Source: a virus. From it: 25,317 nucleotides of DNA. The notes below the pieces were generated by a model, which saw only the letters and a program-made list of their open reading frames with translations, ran no database searches and was not told the origin of the DNA. Where the stretch lies: the IMG/VR virus record IMGVR_UViG_3300020472_000153, positions 1 through 25,317 of that record. The stretch is one strand, 5' to 3'. This document shows, one piece after another, positions 7,916-15,663 of this stretch. Position 1 is the stretch's first letter, and the number at the start of each line of letters is the position of its first letter. The position numbers were made by a program, and so were the translations under genes.

Positions 7916-8389
7916 TCATTTATTTATTCGAGTAAACATGAACTCACCTTCTTCTTCAGATTTACCCCATTTAAATTCTTTAGTAACAAGATCAAGTCCA
8001 GTATCCCTAGATCTATACTCATCACCATTAAAACGAACGTGAGATTTAACCAGTGAATTATTTAGAATACAATCACGACTGGGTTCACCCCACCACCATC
8101 CATTATAGAATCCCCAATGCCAATCACATGCATGTTCGCCTGTTAATGTATTGAGTGAAGTAGTGTGACAGTTACCCTCCTCATCATATCTATACGACAA
8201 ATGAAAGACCCCATATGGATCCTCTTCTCCCTTATATTTGTACCATGATTTGAGTTCTACTATACCATCTTCAACTAAAGAATTTTTAATGATGATGTGT
8301 GGCCAAAGAGAAGGATTACTCTGTGCCTGTTTCTTGTTCTCGTAATTCCCCTGAATCATCAGGTGGAATTGGTCGCATTGTGTAGTCAT
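7916..8389 (-). CDS. cpeT: CpeT/CpcT-like phycobiliprotein bilin lyase, 157 aa
   Basis: The sequence follows the CpcT/CpeT lyase pattern: ENKKQAQSNPSLWPHI near residues 17-32, a central EDPYGVFHLSYR, the Cys/Trp segment HACDWHWGF, GEPSRDC near 101-107, then YRSRDTGLDLVTKEFKWG (125-142) and a C-terminal GEFMFTR. In hosts these proteins attach or handle bilins at phycobiliprotein cysteines; cyanophage homologues are known. At 157 residues it is shorter than host enzymes (about 180-200), as in other phage copies. ATG 8389 has AGG six to seven bases upstream, but overlaps the oxygenase gene by 74 bases; ATG 8359 is an alternative. It is co-oriented with tail genes, so late expression is likely. 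Confidence 0.75.
   Translation of the reverse strand: MTTQCDQFHLMIQGNYENKKQAQSNPSLWPHIIIKNSLVEDGIVELKSWYKYKGEEDPYGVFHLSYRYDEEGNCHTTSLNTLTGEHACDWHWGFYNGWWWGEPSRDCILNNSLVKSHVRFNGDEYRSRDTGLDLVTKEFKWGKSEEEGEFMFTRINK
7921..7928 (-). promoter_or_regulatory. T4-type late promoter (AATAAATA) for gp5
   Basis: The minus strand reads AATAAATA, overlapping the final codons of the cpeT-like gene and lying about 21 bases before the gp5 ATG at 7899. It matches the NATAAATA late motif. Its position over the 3' end of the upstream gene is the same as at the 444-residue fibre-like gene. Confidence 0.6.
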
Positions 8390-8954
8390 ACCAACCTGTT
8401 GCTATTATCTTAGTTTCATTAGGTGCAGGTATTCCCTGATGAAAGTGTGTCCAATCTGCTGGCCAAAGTATTGTTAAACCTTTAACTGGTTTTATCTTTG
8501 CTTCCTGTGTTGGAAAATATGTATATCCTCCTTCATCTACTGTATTTAAATAAGTCATCCATGCCATTACTCTTTGAGCAACCTCATATTGACTTGCCAT
8601 CTTTTCAGTATGCATCTGGAAGAAACCTCCACCAGGTTCATACTTCTGAACATTAAAAGGTGAGATAAGATCCCAAGAGATCTTACCAAAGAAAGGATAT
8701 CTATCAATATATTGTACCGTAACTTCGCCCAATTGGTCAAGATAGTCCTGTACTCTCTTATCCTTTAAGTGTACAGGAATAGTCATATCTGTGGAATCTT
8801 TTATCTTCTTATCAACTCCATGCCCACAGGATCCTGGTTCTCTCAGTAAATAATCACAGGTATCAAAAAAGTCCACGAGACCATCGCAGACTTCTTCAGG
8901 AATTTTAGCACCCGCAATAAAACTCTTGGGTGCATCTACTTCAATAAGATCCAT
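8316..8954 (-). CDS. 2OG-Fe(II) dioxygenase with H-x-E metal motif, 212 aa
   Basis: A cupin-type (prolyl-4-hydroxylase-like) oxygenase. The double-stranded beta-helix core is visible as FFQMHTEKMAS, MAWMTYLNTVDEGGYTYFP, VKGLTILWPADWTHFHQG and NETKIIATGWY. Numbering from ATG 8954, the metal ligands would be H115, E117 and the distal His in WTHFHQG, with a later Lys for 2-oxoglutarate. The first motif is H-x-E rather than the usual H-x-D. The start is ATG 8954; a TTG lies three codons upstream. There is no clear Shine-Dalgarno. Such oxygenases are common beside cyanophage tail genes; the substrate is unknown, with hydroxylation of a virion or host protein being one possibility. Confidence 0.85.
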   Translation of the reverse strand: MDLIEVDAPKSFIAGAKIPEEVCDGLVDFFDTCDYLLREPGSCGHGVDKKIKDSTDMTIPVHLKDKRVQDYLDQLGEVTVQYIDRYPFFGKISWDLISPFNVQKYEPGGGFFQMHTEKMASQYEVAQRVMAWMTYLNTVDEGGYTYFPTQEAKIKPVKGLTILWPADWTHFHQGIPAPNETKIIATGWYDYTMRPIPPDDSGELREQETGTE

Positions 8955-8968
8955 AATAAACAAATAAA

Positions 8969-9235
8969 CTAATCGTCGTAAACTCTACATTCCTCAGCAT
9001 CAGGATGATTATCACAATATATCTCTAGGTGTTGATCTTGATGTCTTGTGTGCCAATCATTAATAGCACCATCATTTCTATCAACTTCTTCACCCTTATG
9101 ATATTCCTCATAATAGGCATGTGATGATTCTAAATCTGCCTTAGTGTACTCCATCTTACCATGATTAATATGTTCCTTGCCATCTTTGGGATCAAGGTAG
9201 ACCTCATGGTCTAGATCGTGCTTAATATCTGACAT
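8969..9235 (-). CDS. CP12-like protein (C-terminal GAPDH-binding motif), 88 aa
   Basis: The last 19 residues, LEIYCDNHPDAEECRVYDD, closely match the C-terminus of the Calvin-cycle regulator CP12, including two cysteines (C74, C83) separated by eight residues and the terminal ECRVYDD. In CP12 this disulphide loop binds GAPDH and, with PRK, shuts down the Calvin cycle. The rest is unlike standard CP12: there is no N-terminal Cys pair and no clear AWD-VEE core, and the protein is very rich in His, Asp and Glu. Cyanophages are known to carry cp12, so the call is reasonable, but this is a divergent form. It lies between the gp27-like gene and the 2OG oxygenase. ATG 9235 lacks a clear ribosome site. 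Confidence 0.7.
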   Translation of the reverse strand: MSDIKHDLDHEVYLDPKDGKEHINHGKMEYTKADLESSHAYYEEYHKGEEVDRNDGAINDWHTRHQDQHLEIYCDNHPDAEECRVYDD

Positions 9236-9265
9236 AGAATTAATTAAGTGTAATGATATTTAGTA

Positions 9266-10663
9266 TTATACTCTAACACTATCCCTTGTGAGTTGCAATG
9301 TTGTGGATACACCATCTTTCTGCCAAACATGAGAGCAACCAGCAACCAAATACTTACCAGAGTATGTCTTATCTTCTTCAACTTTACCATTATCAGATCT
9401 ACCTAGAGGTATCGATACATCAATAACATCTCCTGCTGCAATACCAGTATTGCCTGGTACCTCAATCTGTAATGATATTGCTCTTATCATCTGATACCTT
9501 GCCATAGCATATGTACCAACCTCTAAAGTATCCATATCTGCTGTTCCTGCTCCAGCATTAGGATCACCAGCAGGTTTTCCTTTAACTTGTTTTTGATCCT
9601 TCAAACCTGGAAGTATCCTCATCTTATTACGAGTTGGGAAATACTCCTCATACTCCTGTAAATGTGGTAATGGATTTCCTTTTTCAAGAGTATCCATCTT
9701 TCTAAACTGTTGTGATAATTTTGATTCACGGGGTCCAGTTATTGTACCTCCTCCACCACCAGAGGTATCCATTGCAATTGCTGAACGTGTCATCGCTGGT
9801 AGCATAATGCCAGCAGTCACATTCTTAATAACACCTGTTCTCAACTTCTCTAGAATATTAGTACGATCAGGGAATGAAATATTGTTTATAAGATAATAAT
9901 TCCTTTCAGTAACACTCTGAGATACGTTCGATTGTTCAAATGTATATTGCCACCTTGCCGCTTGAGAACATAGTAAATCAATACTTCTAAAATTGAATCC
10001 ATACTTACTCTCATAGAATATAAATCCTGATTGCTTCTTCGAACCTTGACCAGAATTAGTCCTTGTTACCTTATCACAAACATAGTTAATAAAATCAACA
10101 GGTCTCCAATTAGGAGAAACGAAATTAATATTAGAACATGCTTCTAATGCCCCTGCGTGTTTGATTTTATTTTCTCCATGTAACTTATTTTTGATTGCCC
10201 ATTTAACTATACCATCCTTCTGTGCTTTACCATCGCCAGCAGGACCAAATGTGCCGAAAATTCTATTTACCTCATTGTTGAATGACTCTGTACTAACACA
10301 GTTCAACGTATAGGCACAAGTTCTTTCAGTCTTTACAACACTACTTATCTTAAATATCTGTCCTTCCCATTTGAGTTCTTGACCTTTCGCTGCATCTGTG
10401 AGGAGATTCAAATGAACAATCTCTCCACCACGTAACACATTAAGGAAGTCAACTGATTCAATAATTGATATATCCAATCTACAGAATGGTGCATCAATTG
10501 ACTCATACCATATAAATTCTGCTGCTACTTGTCGTAGATCAAAACTATTTTTAGAATCCTTCTTAAATCTTGCTGCTATGTCACCAGTAGCCTGACGGTT
10601 AGTACCACTAGGAATGGTAACCGTAAGATCTTTAAGTTCATAATCTCTTGCTTGCTGTGACAT
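9266..10663 (-). CDS. Baseplate hub protein, gp27-like, 465 aa
   Basis: This soluble protein of 465 residues has the features of a gp27/gpD-type hub. The N-terminal beta-rich region includes SFDLRQVAAEFIWYES and VVKTERTCAYTLNCVSTESF. A middle segment (NINFVSPNWRPVDFINYVCD, then GFIFYESKYGFNFRSIDLL) is typical of hub proteins that sit under the tail tube. A glycine-rich linker (TSGGGGGTITG) is near residue 300, and the C-terminal domain (GIAAGDVIDVSIPLGR ... GKYLVAGCSHVWQ) resembles a spike-interface beta domain. Its place between the tape-measure-like genes and gp5 fits the hub-then-spike order. Identification with T4 gp27 rests on pattern and order, not on strong sequence identity. Confidence 0.65.
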   Translation of the reverse strand: MSQQARDYELKDLTVTIPSGTNRQATGDIAARFKKDSKNSFDLRQVAAEFIWYESIDAPFCRLDISIIESVDFLNVLRGGEIVHLNLLTDAAKGQELKWEGQIFKISSVVKTERTCAYTLNCVSTESFNNEVNRIFGTFGPAGDGKAQKDGIVKWAIKNKLHGENKIKHAGALEACSNINFVSPNWRPVDFINYVCDKVTRTNSGQGSKKQSGFIFYESKYGFNFRSIDLLCSQAARWQYTFEQSNVSQSVTERNYYLINNISFPDRTNILEKLRTGVIKNVTAGIMLPAMTRSAIAMDTSGGGGGTITGPRESKLSQQFRKMDTLEKGNPLPHLQEYEEYFPTRNKMRILPGLKDQKQVKGKPAGDPNAGAGTADMDTLEVGTYAMARYQMIRAISLQIEVPGNTGIAAGDVIDVSIPLGRSDNGKVEEDKTYSGKYLVAGCSHVWQKDGVSTTLQLTRDSVRV

Positions 10664-10664
10664 A

Positions 10665-13130
10665 TTAAGTTAGCATTGCTGCTGGAGTTTGATTTTCATT
10701 CATAAGACCAAATCTAGGTAGCATATAATCTGCTGCTGCCTGTTTTTTCCTTGGAAGACCTATGAGTTGTGGTTTACCACCACCTCCTCCACCTGCTACT
10801 CCTTGATTAACAGTTGGTAGTTCTTGGACAGATACCGCTGCATTTGATGCTGCGTTCTCTACTCTCTCATCTTGTGTTTGTTGTGATTGATTCATCCTAT
10901 CACCAACACCTGTATTATTTGTTGGTGGATTGAAATTCATGTAATCAGCACCATGAGATTTACCTTTTATTAGATTAATAATTGTATCTGCACGACGACC
11001 AACCTGATTAGCCCACTGACTATCCCTAAGTTCTTCACCTGCTTGGTTATAATTACCTTCTGCAAATGCTTTTTTAAATTTAGGGAACCCATCTGCCCAC
11101 GCTGGTCCCATATTAAATGTGAGATCAATTAGTGCTGCTTTTTGTGCTTCACTTGCACTCTTCCATCCTTTGATTCTCTCTGCTGCTTTCCTATGATGTG
11201 CAAAATCTTTATCAAATATTTTATCTGCTTGTTGCTTAGTTATAGTATCAGAAATAGACTCATTATTCTTAATTAAATGTCCATACCCTATAGTAGGAAA
11301 TCCCTCAGTGTCAGTATACTTCTGAAGACGTAACCCCTCATGGAGTTTAACCATCTCTTTAGCAAATCCAAACTGTCCACCTTCTTCAAAACCAGGAAGT
11401 TTATATCCTGCTAATGCTGCTTCCTTCATTCTCTTTCCAGTTAAGGAAGGATCCTTTCTAGTTGCAGGTGTATCAAACGGTATAACAAACCCACCCTTAC
11501 TCATCTGAGCAACATATTCTAGACCATGACCAATGAAATCTGTACCTCTACCATCTAAAGATACAGCATAACCTTCTTGAGGACCATTAATCCATCCCCC
11601 TGCTGCTAGTGCTGCTACAGCAGTTGCAGTCATAAGTCTTCCACCTTTTGCCTTACCATCACCATCACCATCCTGTACAGTATCAGGTTTACTTGCTGTT
11701 TCCTCACCTTTTATTGCTGCCATTACACGCTTTACTGCGTCAAACATTTTAAAAAACGGCATAAGATAAATCTCCAATCCAGTCTGAACTAAATTTTTAA
11801 GTTTGTTAATGTATGGTGATAAGAAATCTTTAATAGTGGTGAATATCTCTCCAAAGAATCCAAAAGTTGCATCCAATTGTTTCTTAAAGAATCCAATCAC
11901 CTTACCAAATATTGCCTTGATCTGATCAAACATCCCAAGGATGGGTTTCATAATGAAATCAAATCCTTTCTTCAGTGTAGCACCAATTCCTCCACCCTTT
12001 GCTTTCTTACTACCTTCCTCAGCATCCTTTGCAACTCTTGCTTTAATATCTTGAGCAGTGGTCTCTACAAATTCTTTGTTATCACCCATATTAGGTGTTT
12101 CCGTATCCATAAATTGACTAAGATCTACATCTTTTTCTCCTGAAAGAAAATCAAGATCACTTCCTTCTGGTTCTTCTTCCTCTTCACCACGATTCATTAA
12201 TTTATTAACACCCCATGCTGTAGCAGCAATACCACCCATTATCAATGCTGCTTTAGGATTCTTAACTGCAAATTTACCAACCTTGAACAACCCTTTCGCT
12301 GCTATCTTACCTAGGTTGAATATAAACTTACCTAAACCTTTCAGTAAATTCAGTACAGGTTTAAGTACCGCTTTTGGTTTAGTAATTAATGCAAACAACC
12401 CTGCCTTTATTAACGCAGGACCAGCAAATATACCACCCAGAACCATAAAGAATTTGAATAATCCAAATATCCCTTTAAAGGACTTAGGATTCTCCATGAA
12501 ATCACTAACACCACCAAGTGCAACACCAGTTAACCAACTAGCAATCTTAAATATAAATTTACCAATCTTAGCGATGGATTCAACCATCTTCTGAACTTTT
12601 TCTGGGTTCTTCGATATCCAATCAAGTGCTGCGTATCCTACTAATTTAAAGAAGAAGGCACCTAACTTCTGTAGGAATCCCATTATACCTTGACCAACCT
12701 TCCCTGCTACGAAACCAGCAACATATCCAGTTCTCTTTGCAAAGAGGTTAGCACCCTCCATCTTTGCTTCTGCATCATCATCTGCCTTTCTACCTAATGC
12801 TTTTTCTTTTTCTCTCTTATCATCTCTTTCTCTCTGTGCTTGATCATTAACTACTTTATCCTGTGCATTAGCAATCTTATCCTGTTGCTGTATCTGAAGA
12901 TTAATAGATTCCTTGAAAGAACTATTCATACTCTCCATCATAAGTGCCATGCTATTCATGGTGGCACCAAGACGGTTCAATGCAAATGACATCTGCTTGA
13001 ATCCAGAGTTTGCACTAGTAACAATCTGTTTAGTGTCAGACTGACCAAGCTTACGACTTTCAATTCCCTTAAAGGAAACCATCTTATAAAGTCTTGCTTT
13101 CGATTCTTTATTTGGTGCAGTTTTCGCCAT
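10665..13130 (-). CDS. Tape-measure-like tail protein with T4-type lysozyme domain, 821 aa
   Basis: Residues 1-120 are helical and charged (coiled-coil-like). Residues 130-310 and 385-475 contain repeated hydrophobic helices, as in tape-measure proteins. Residues 588-725 form a phage lysozyme (GH24) domain with E598 in KLHEGLRL, D607 and T613 in KYTDTEGFPTIGYGH; the 9- and 15-residue spacings equal those of T4 lysozyme E11, D20 and T26. FNMGPAWADGFP and QVGRRADTII also fit. The final 95 residues are low complexity with a glycine run. It shares LDWISKNPEKV (169-179) and overall plan with the next gene upstream, so the two are paralogues. It probably degrades peptidoglycan during tail entry. 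The start overlaps the upstream stop (TAATG). Confidence 0.82.
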   Translation of the reverse strand: MAKTAPNKESKARLYKMVSFKGIESRKLGQSDTKQIVTSANSGFKQMSFALNRLGATMNSMALMMESMNSSFKESINLQIQQQDKIANAQDKVVNDQAQRERDDKREKEKALGRKADDDAEAKMEGANLFAKRTGYVAGFVAGKVGQGIMGFLQKLGAFFFKLVGYAALDWISKNPEKVQKMVESIAKIGKFIFKIASWLTGVALGGVSDFMENPKSFKGIFGLFKFFMVLGGIFAGPALIKAGLFALITKPKAVLKPVLNLLKGLGKFIFNLGKIAAKGLFKVGKFAVKNPKAALIMGGIAATAWGVNKLMNRGEEEEEPEGSDLDFLSGEKDVDLSQFMDTETPNMGDNKEFVETTAQDIKARVAKDAEEGSKKAKGGGIGATLKKGFDFIMKPILGMFDQIKAIFGKVIGFFKKQLDATFGFFGEIFTTIKDFLSPYINKLKNLVQTGLEIYLMPFFKMFDAVKRVMAAIKGEETASKPDTVQDGDGDGKAKGGRLMTATAVAALAAGGWINGPQEGYAVSLDGRGTDFIGHGLEYVAQMSKGGFVIPFDTPATRKDPSLTGKRMKEAALAGYKLPGFEEGGQFGFAKEMVKLHEGLRLQKYTDTEGFPTIGYGHLIKNNESISDTITKQQADKIFDKDFAHHRKAAERIKGWKSASEAQKAALIDLTFNMGPAWADGFPKFKKAFAEGNYNQAGEELRDSQWANQVGRRADTIINLIKGKSHGADYMNFNPPTNNTGVGDRMNQSQQTQDERVENAASNAAVSVQELPTVNQGVAGGGGGGKPQLIGLPRKKQAAADYMLPRFGLMNENQTPAAMLT

Positions 13131-15475
13131 TAACAGTTAACAGTAGCAGATGGGTTAGGTGACATAACAAGAACTTCGGATGTGGATTGTGATGCAGTCT
13201 GTTCTCTAATTCTTTGTATTAGTATTGCTGCACTACCATTATCGAGTTGACGATCAAATTTCCTAGCAGTACTACTAGTAGATAGTGATGATACATTGTT
13301 ATTTATTGAGGGTGAACCAGTAATAGAACGAGACCACTGTTTAATGTGCGTAGGAACCTCTACATCAACTTCTGGACGTGGTGTTGATGGCATTATTACC
13401 ATTTTCTCTATAAACTCAGTTACAGATGCAGAGCTCTGCTTTAGTTTTTCAAGAGAGGTCTTAATTTTTGTGTTATTAAACCCTTTAACTTTTAATTGAC
13501 CAGTCTTAGAATCAAGATGTACAAGAGTTCTATCTGTATTAGATCTTACAAACTCGTCAGCTCTACGTTCTGCTGTTAATTCTTTTGCCTTACTATCATC
13601 AAATACTGCATCAGGAATATTTACCTTACCTTGAGTAATATCTTCTACAGTAATATTCGCTGGTGCTTTAGGATGATTAATAATATCTTGGTGATTCTCA
13701 ACCATGATATCCATATCTACTGATCCTATCTTCTCCTTAAAGAATGATTTAATTATAGTATGTTGTTCAGATACCTTATCAACAAAATTATCAAATTCAT
13801 TTACTTTATAAACGAATTGAGGTGGTAATATTTTACCTACTGTATCATTTATTAACTTACCACCTTCAGACTTCTCTTCTTTCTTACCAAACCAATTTAA
13901 AGGATTGACTGCATTTAATACCTTACCTGTTTTCTCCTTTACTCCTCCTGCGAAATTCATTACTGCCCTAGCACCATTCACAATTTTCATGACACCTTTC
14001 ACAATAACATCTACAGCAGTATCAGCTATAAACTCCACAAATGGTTTAATGTAATCAAGACCTTTCTGTATTATGTCAACGAACATGAAGACGAAATCCA
14101 ATGCAGGTTTCATCATCTTAATTTGAATATTTACTATCTTCTTAATTAAACCTTGTACAAATTCTCTCATCTTTCCTAAGAAAGTAAAGAACCCTTTAAA
14201 TGCACCTTCAATGATGGGACCAAGTTTTTCACCTACCCATCCACCTACCCACTCACCAACTATACTACCCAATATAGGTGCAAAAGGACCAATGAATGGA
14301 CCTAAGAAGGCAGTAGCAATTGCTGCACCTGCTAAACCACCTGCTGCTTTACCAGCACCAAGACCAATCGCTTGTGCATTAGTTTTACCTGCTGCAATTG
14401 CGTCTTGATATGCACTAACACCAGAGAATATAGCACCAACACCAGCACCAATCTTTGCAAACTTAGTAAGACCTTTTAATTTACCTAACTTACCTATCTT
14501 CGAAGTTAACTTCCTAGTATTCTTACCAAGTCTTTTTGTTGCTTGACTAAACCTATTATTCCTTATCTTACCACCAAATCTATTTCTAGACGCATTTTTA
14601 CCATAACGTCTCTGATATCTCTTTCTTGCATTCTTACTAGAATTTCTAGTTCTTTGATTTCTATTAGGTCTCTGATTAGGACCACCATCTTCACCCTGAT
14701 CACGTAATGCTGTGAATAGATTAGATAATCTCTGAAAATCTCCAACCAACTTCCAAGGCATGAATATCCTTGAAGCAGCCCATAGTCCACCTAATCCTCC
14801 AATTAATTGGAGTACACCCTTAACCCCTGAGAACATCTTCTCAATAAGGTTTCTCTTGGGATCCAGTATATCCCCAAAGGATGTTAATGAATCACCTATT
14901 CCACCAATCCCCCATGAGAGGATTTTCATTCCAAATCTAGCCCATCCAGCAAAGAACTTAATAACGTTCTCTACTTTTTCTGGATTCTTTGATATCCAAT
15001 CAAGAGTTGTAAATAAAAATAACCCTGCTGCCAACCCTCTTAAGGGTTTAAGTATTGCACCAATGAATCTAAATAGACCTAAAAATTTAGATAACTTACC
15101 TTCCTTTTCCTTATCTACTGCCTCCTGTGCTGCTTTCTCCTCTTCGGGAGTCATCTTTGTTTCTTGAAGATCTTCAGCAGCATCATCCTGTTTCCTGTTG
15201 AGAAGTTTTTCCTCAACCCTCTTCCTCTGATGGTAACGCTTCTCTGCTTCTTTAGCAGTATTATTAATTACCTTTACTCTATCATCTGTATGCTCTTGTA
15301 GGTATTCCGATTGAAACTCATGCAACGTATGAATACTTTTAGTTGAATTCGCAATGCCTGTAAGAGAAATACCTAGGTTATTTACTTGCTTAACATTAGT
15401 CACAAACCCACTAGAAAACCCCTTCCCTTGAGGGAGTTTTACTGGTTGGTATTTGTAGACTGATAGTTTTGCCAT
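13130..15475 (-). CDS. Tape-measure-like tail protein, 781 aa
   Basis: A 781-residue protein with a coiled-coil-like charged region (residues 50-130), several hydrophobic helices (140-240, 340-430 with many Gly and Ala, 440-510) and a very basic Arg/Lys/Asn-rich patch at 266-340. It shares LDWISKNPEKV (158-168) and the same layout with the following lysozyme-bearing protein. Its position directly after gp26 and the small frameshift ORF is that of a tape-measure gene after its chaperones, and the composition fits. No enzyme motif is seen. A gp29-like role is inferred from order and composition; no direct gp29 similarity is visible to me. The ATG at 15475 immediately follows the preceding stop codon. 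Confidence 0.62.
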   Translation of the reverse strand: MAKLSVYKYQPVKLPQGKGFSSGFVTNVKQVNNLGISLTGIANSTKSIHTLHEFQSEYLQEHTDDRVKVINNTAKEAEKRYHQRKRVEEKLLNRKQDDAAEDLQETKMTPEEEKAAQEAVDKEKEGKLSKFLGLFRFIGAILKPLRGLAAGLFLFTTLDWISKNPEKVENVIKFFAGWARFGMKILSWGIGGIGDSLTSFGDILDPKRNLIEKMFSGVKGVLQLIGGLGGLWAASRIFMPWKLVGDFQRLSNLFTALRDQGEDGGPNQRPNRNQRTRNSSKNARKRYQRRYGKNASRNRFGGKIRNNRFSQATKRLGKNTRKLTSKIGKLGKLKGLTKFAKIGAGVGAIFSGVSAYQDAIAAGKTNAQAIGLGAGKAAGGLAGAAIATAFLGPFIGPFAPILGSIVGEWVGGWVGEKLGPIIEGAFKGFFTFLGKMREFVQGLIKKIVNIQIKMMKPALDFVFMFVDIIQKGLDYIKPFVEFIADTAVDVIVKGVMKIVNGARAVMNFAGGVKEKTGKVLNAVNPLNWFGKKEEKSEGGKLINDTVGKILPPQFVYKVNEFDNFVDKVSEQHTIIKSFFKEKIGSVDMDIMVENHQDIINHPKAPANITVEDITQGKVNIPDAVFDDSKAKELTAERRADEFVRSNTDRTLVHLDSKTGQLKVKGFNNTKIKTSLEKLKQSSASVTEFIEKMVIMPSTPRPEVDVEVPTHIKQWSRSITGSPSINNNVSSLSTSSTARKFDRQLDNGSAAILIQRIREQTASQSTSEVLVMSPNPSATVNC

Positions 15476-15658
15476 TTATAGTGATTTTCGTTCCTGTGCT
15501 TTTTGTCTCTTCTCTTCCTCTTGCAAATGTGCAAGGAGTAGATTCACATAAACATCACGTTCCCAAGGTATCATATTTTCCAGTTCTGTTAAACTGTACT
15601 TATGATGTTGCATTAGTGCGAAATTCACCTTAAACATATTCATAAGGGAATCATGCAT
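15476..15658 (-). CDS. Small tail-assembly ORF, probable -1 frameshift extension of gp26, 60 aa
   Basis: Sixty codons from ATG 15658: MHDSLMNMFKVNFALMQHHK, then YSLTELENMIPWERDVY and a charged C-terminal helix. The layout resembles the short second ORF (T of G/GT) that follows tape-measure chaperone genes. The frame is open upstream, without a stop, back to a T-TTT-TTC heptamer at the end of gp26, so a -1 shift would give a gp26 fusion of about 297 residues. It could also be made alone from its ATG, where only a weak GGA ribosome site is seen. It ends directly before the tape-measure-like gene (TAA followed by ATG). Confidence 0.7.
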   Translation of the reverse strand: MHDSLMNMFKVNFALMQHHKYSLTELENMIPWERDVYVNLLLAHLQEEEKRQKAQERKSL

Positions 15659-15663
15659 GAGTG

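Noticed and set aside
13300-13307. AATAAATA as a late promoter for the lysozyme-bearing gene
   Set aside because: Inside coding sequence (Asn-rich codons), 170 bases before the next start; possible but not supported.
14211-15167. Plus-strand ORFs opposite the tape-measure-like gene
   Set aside because: Low-complexity Pro/Ile/Asn-rich translations typical of antisense shadows; no ribosome sites or family features.
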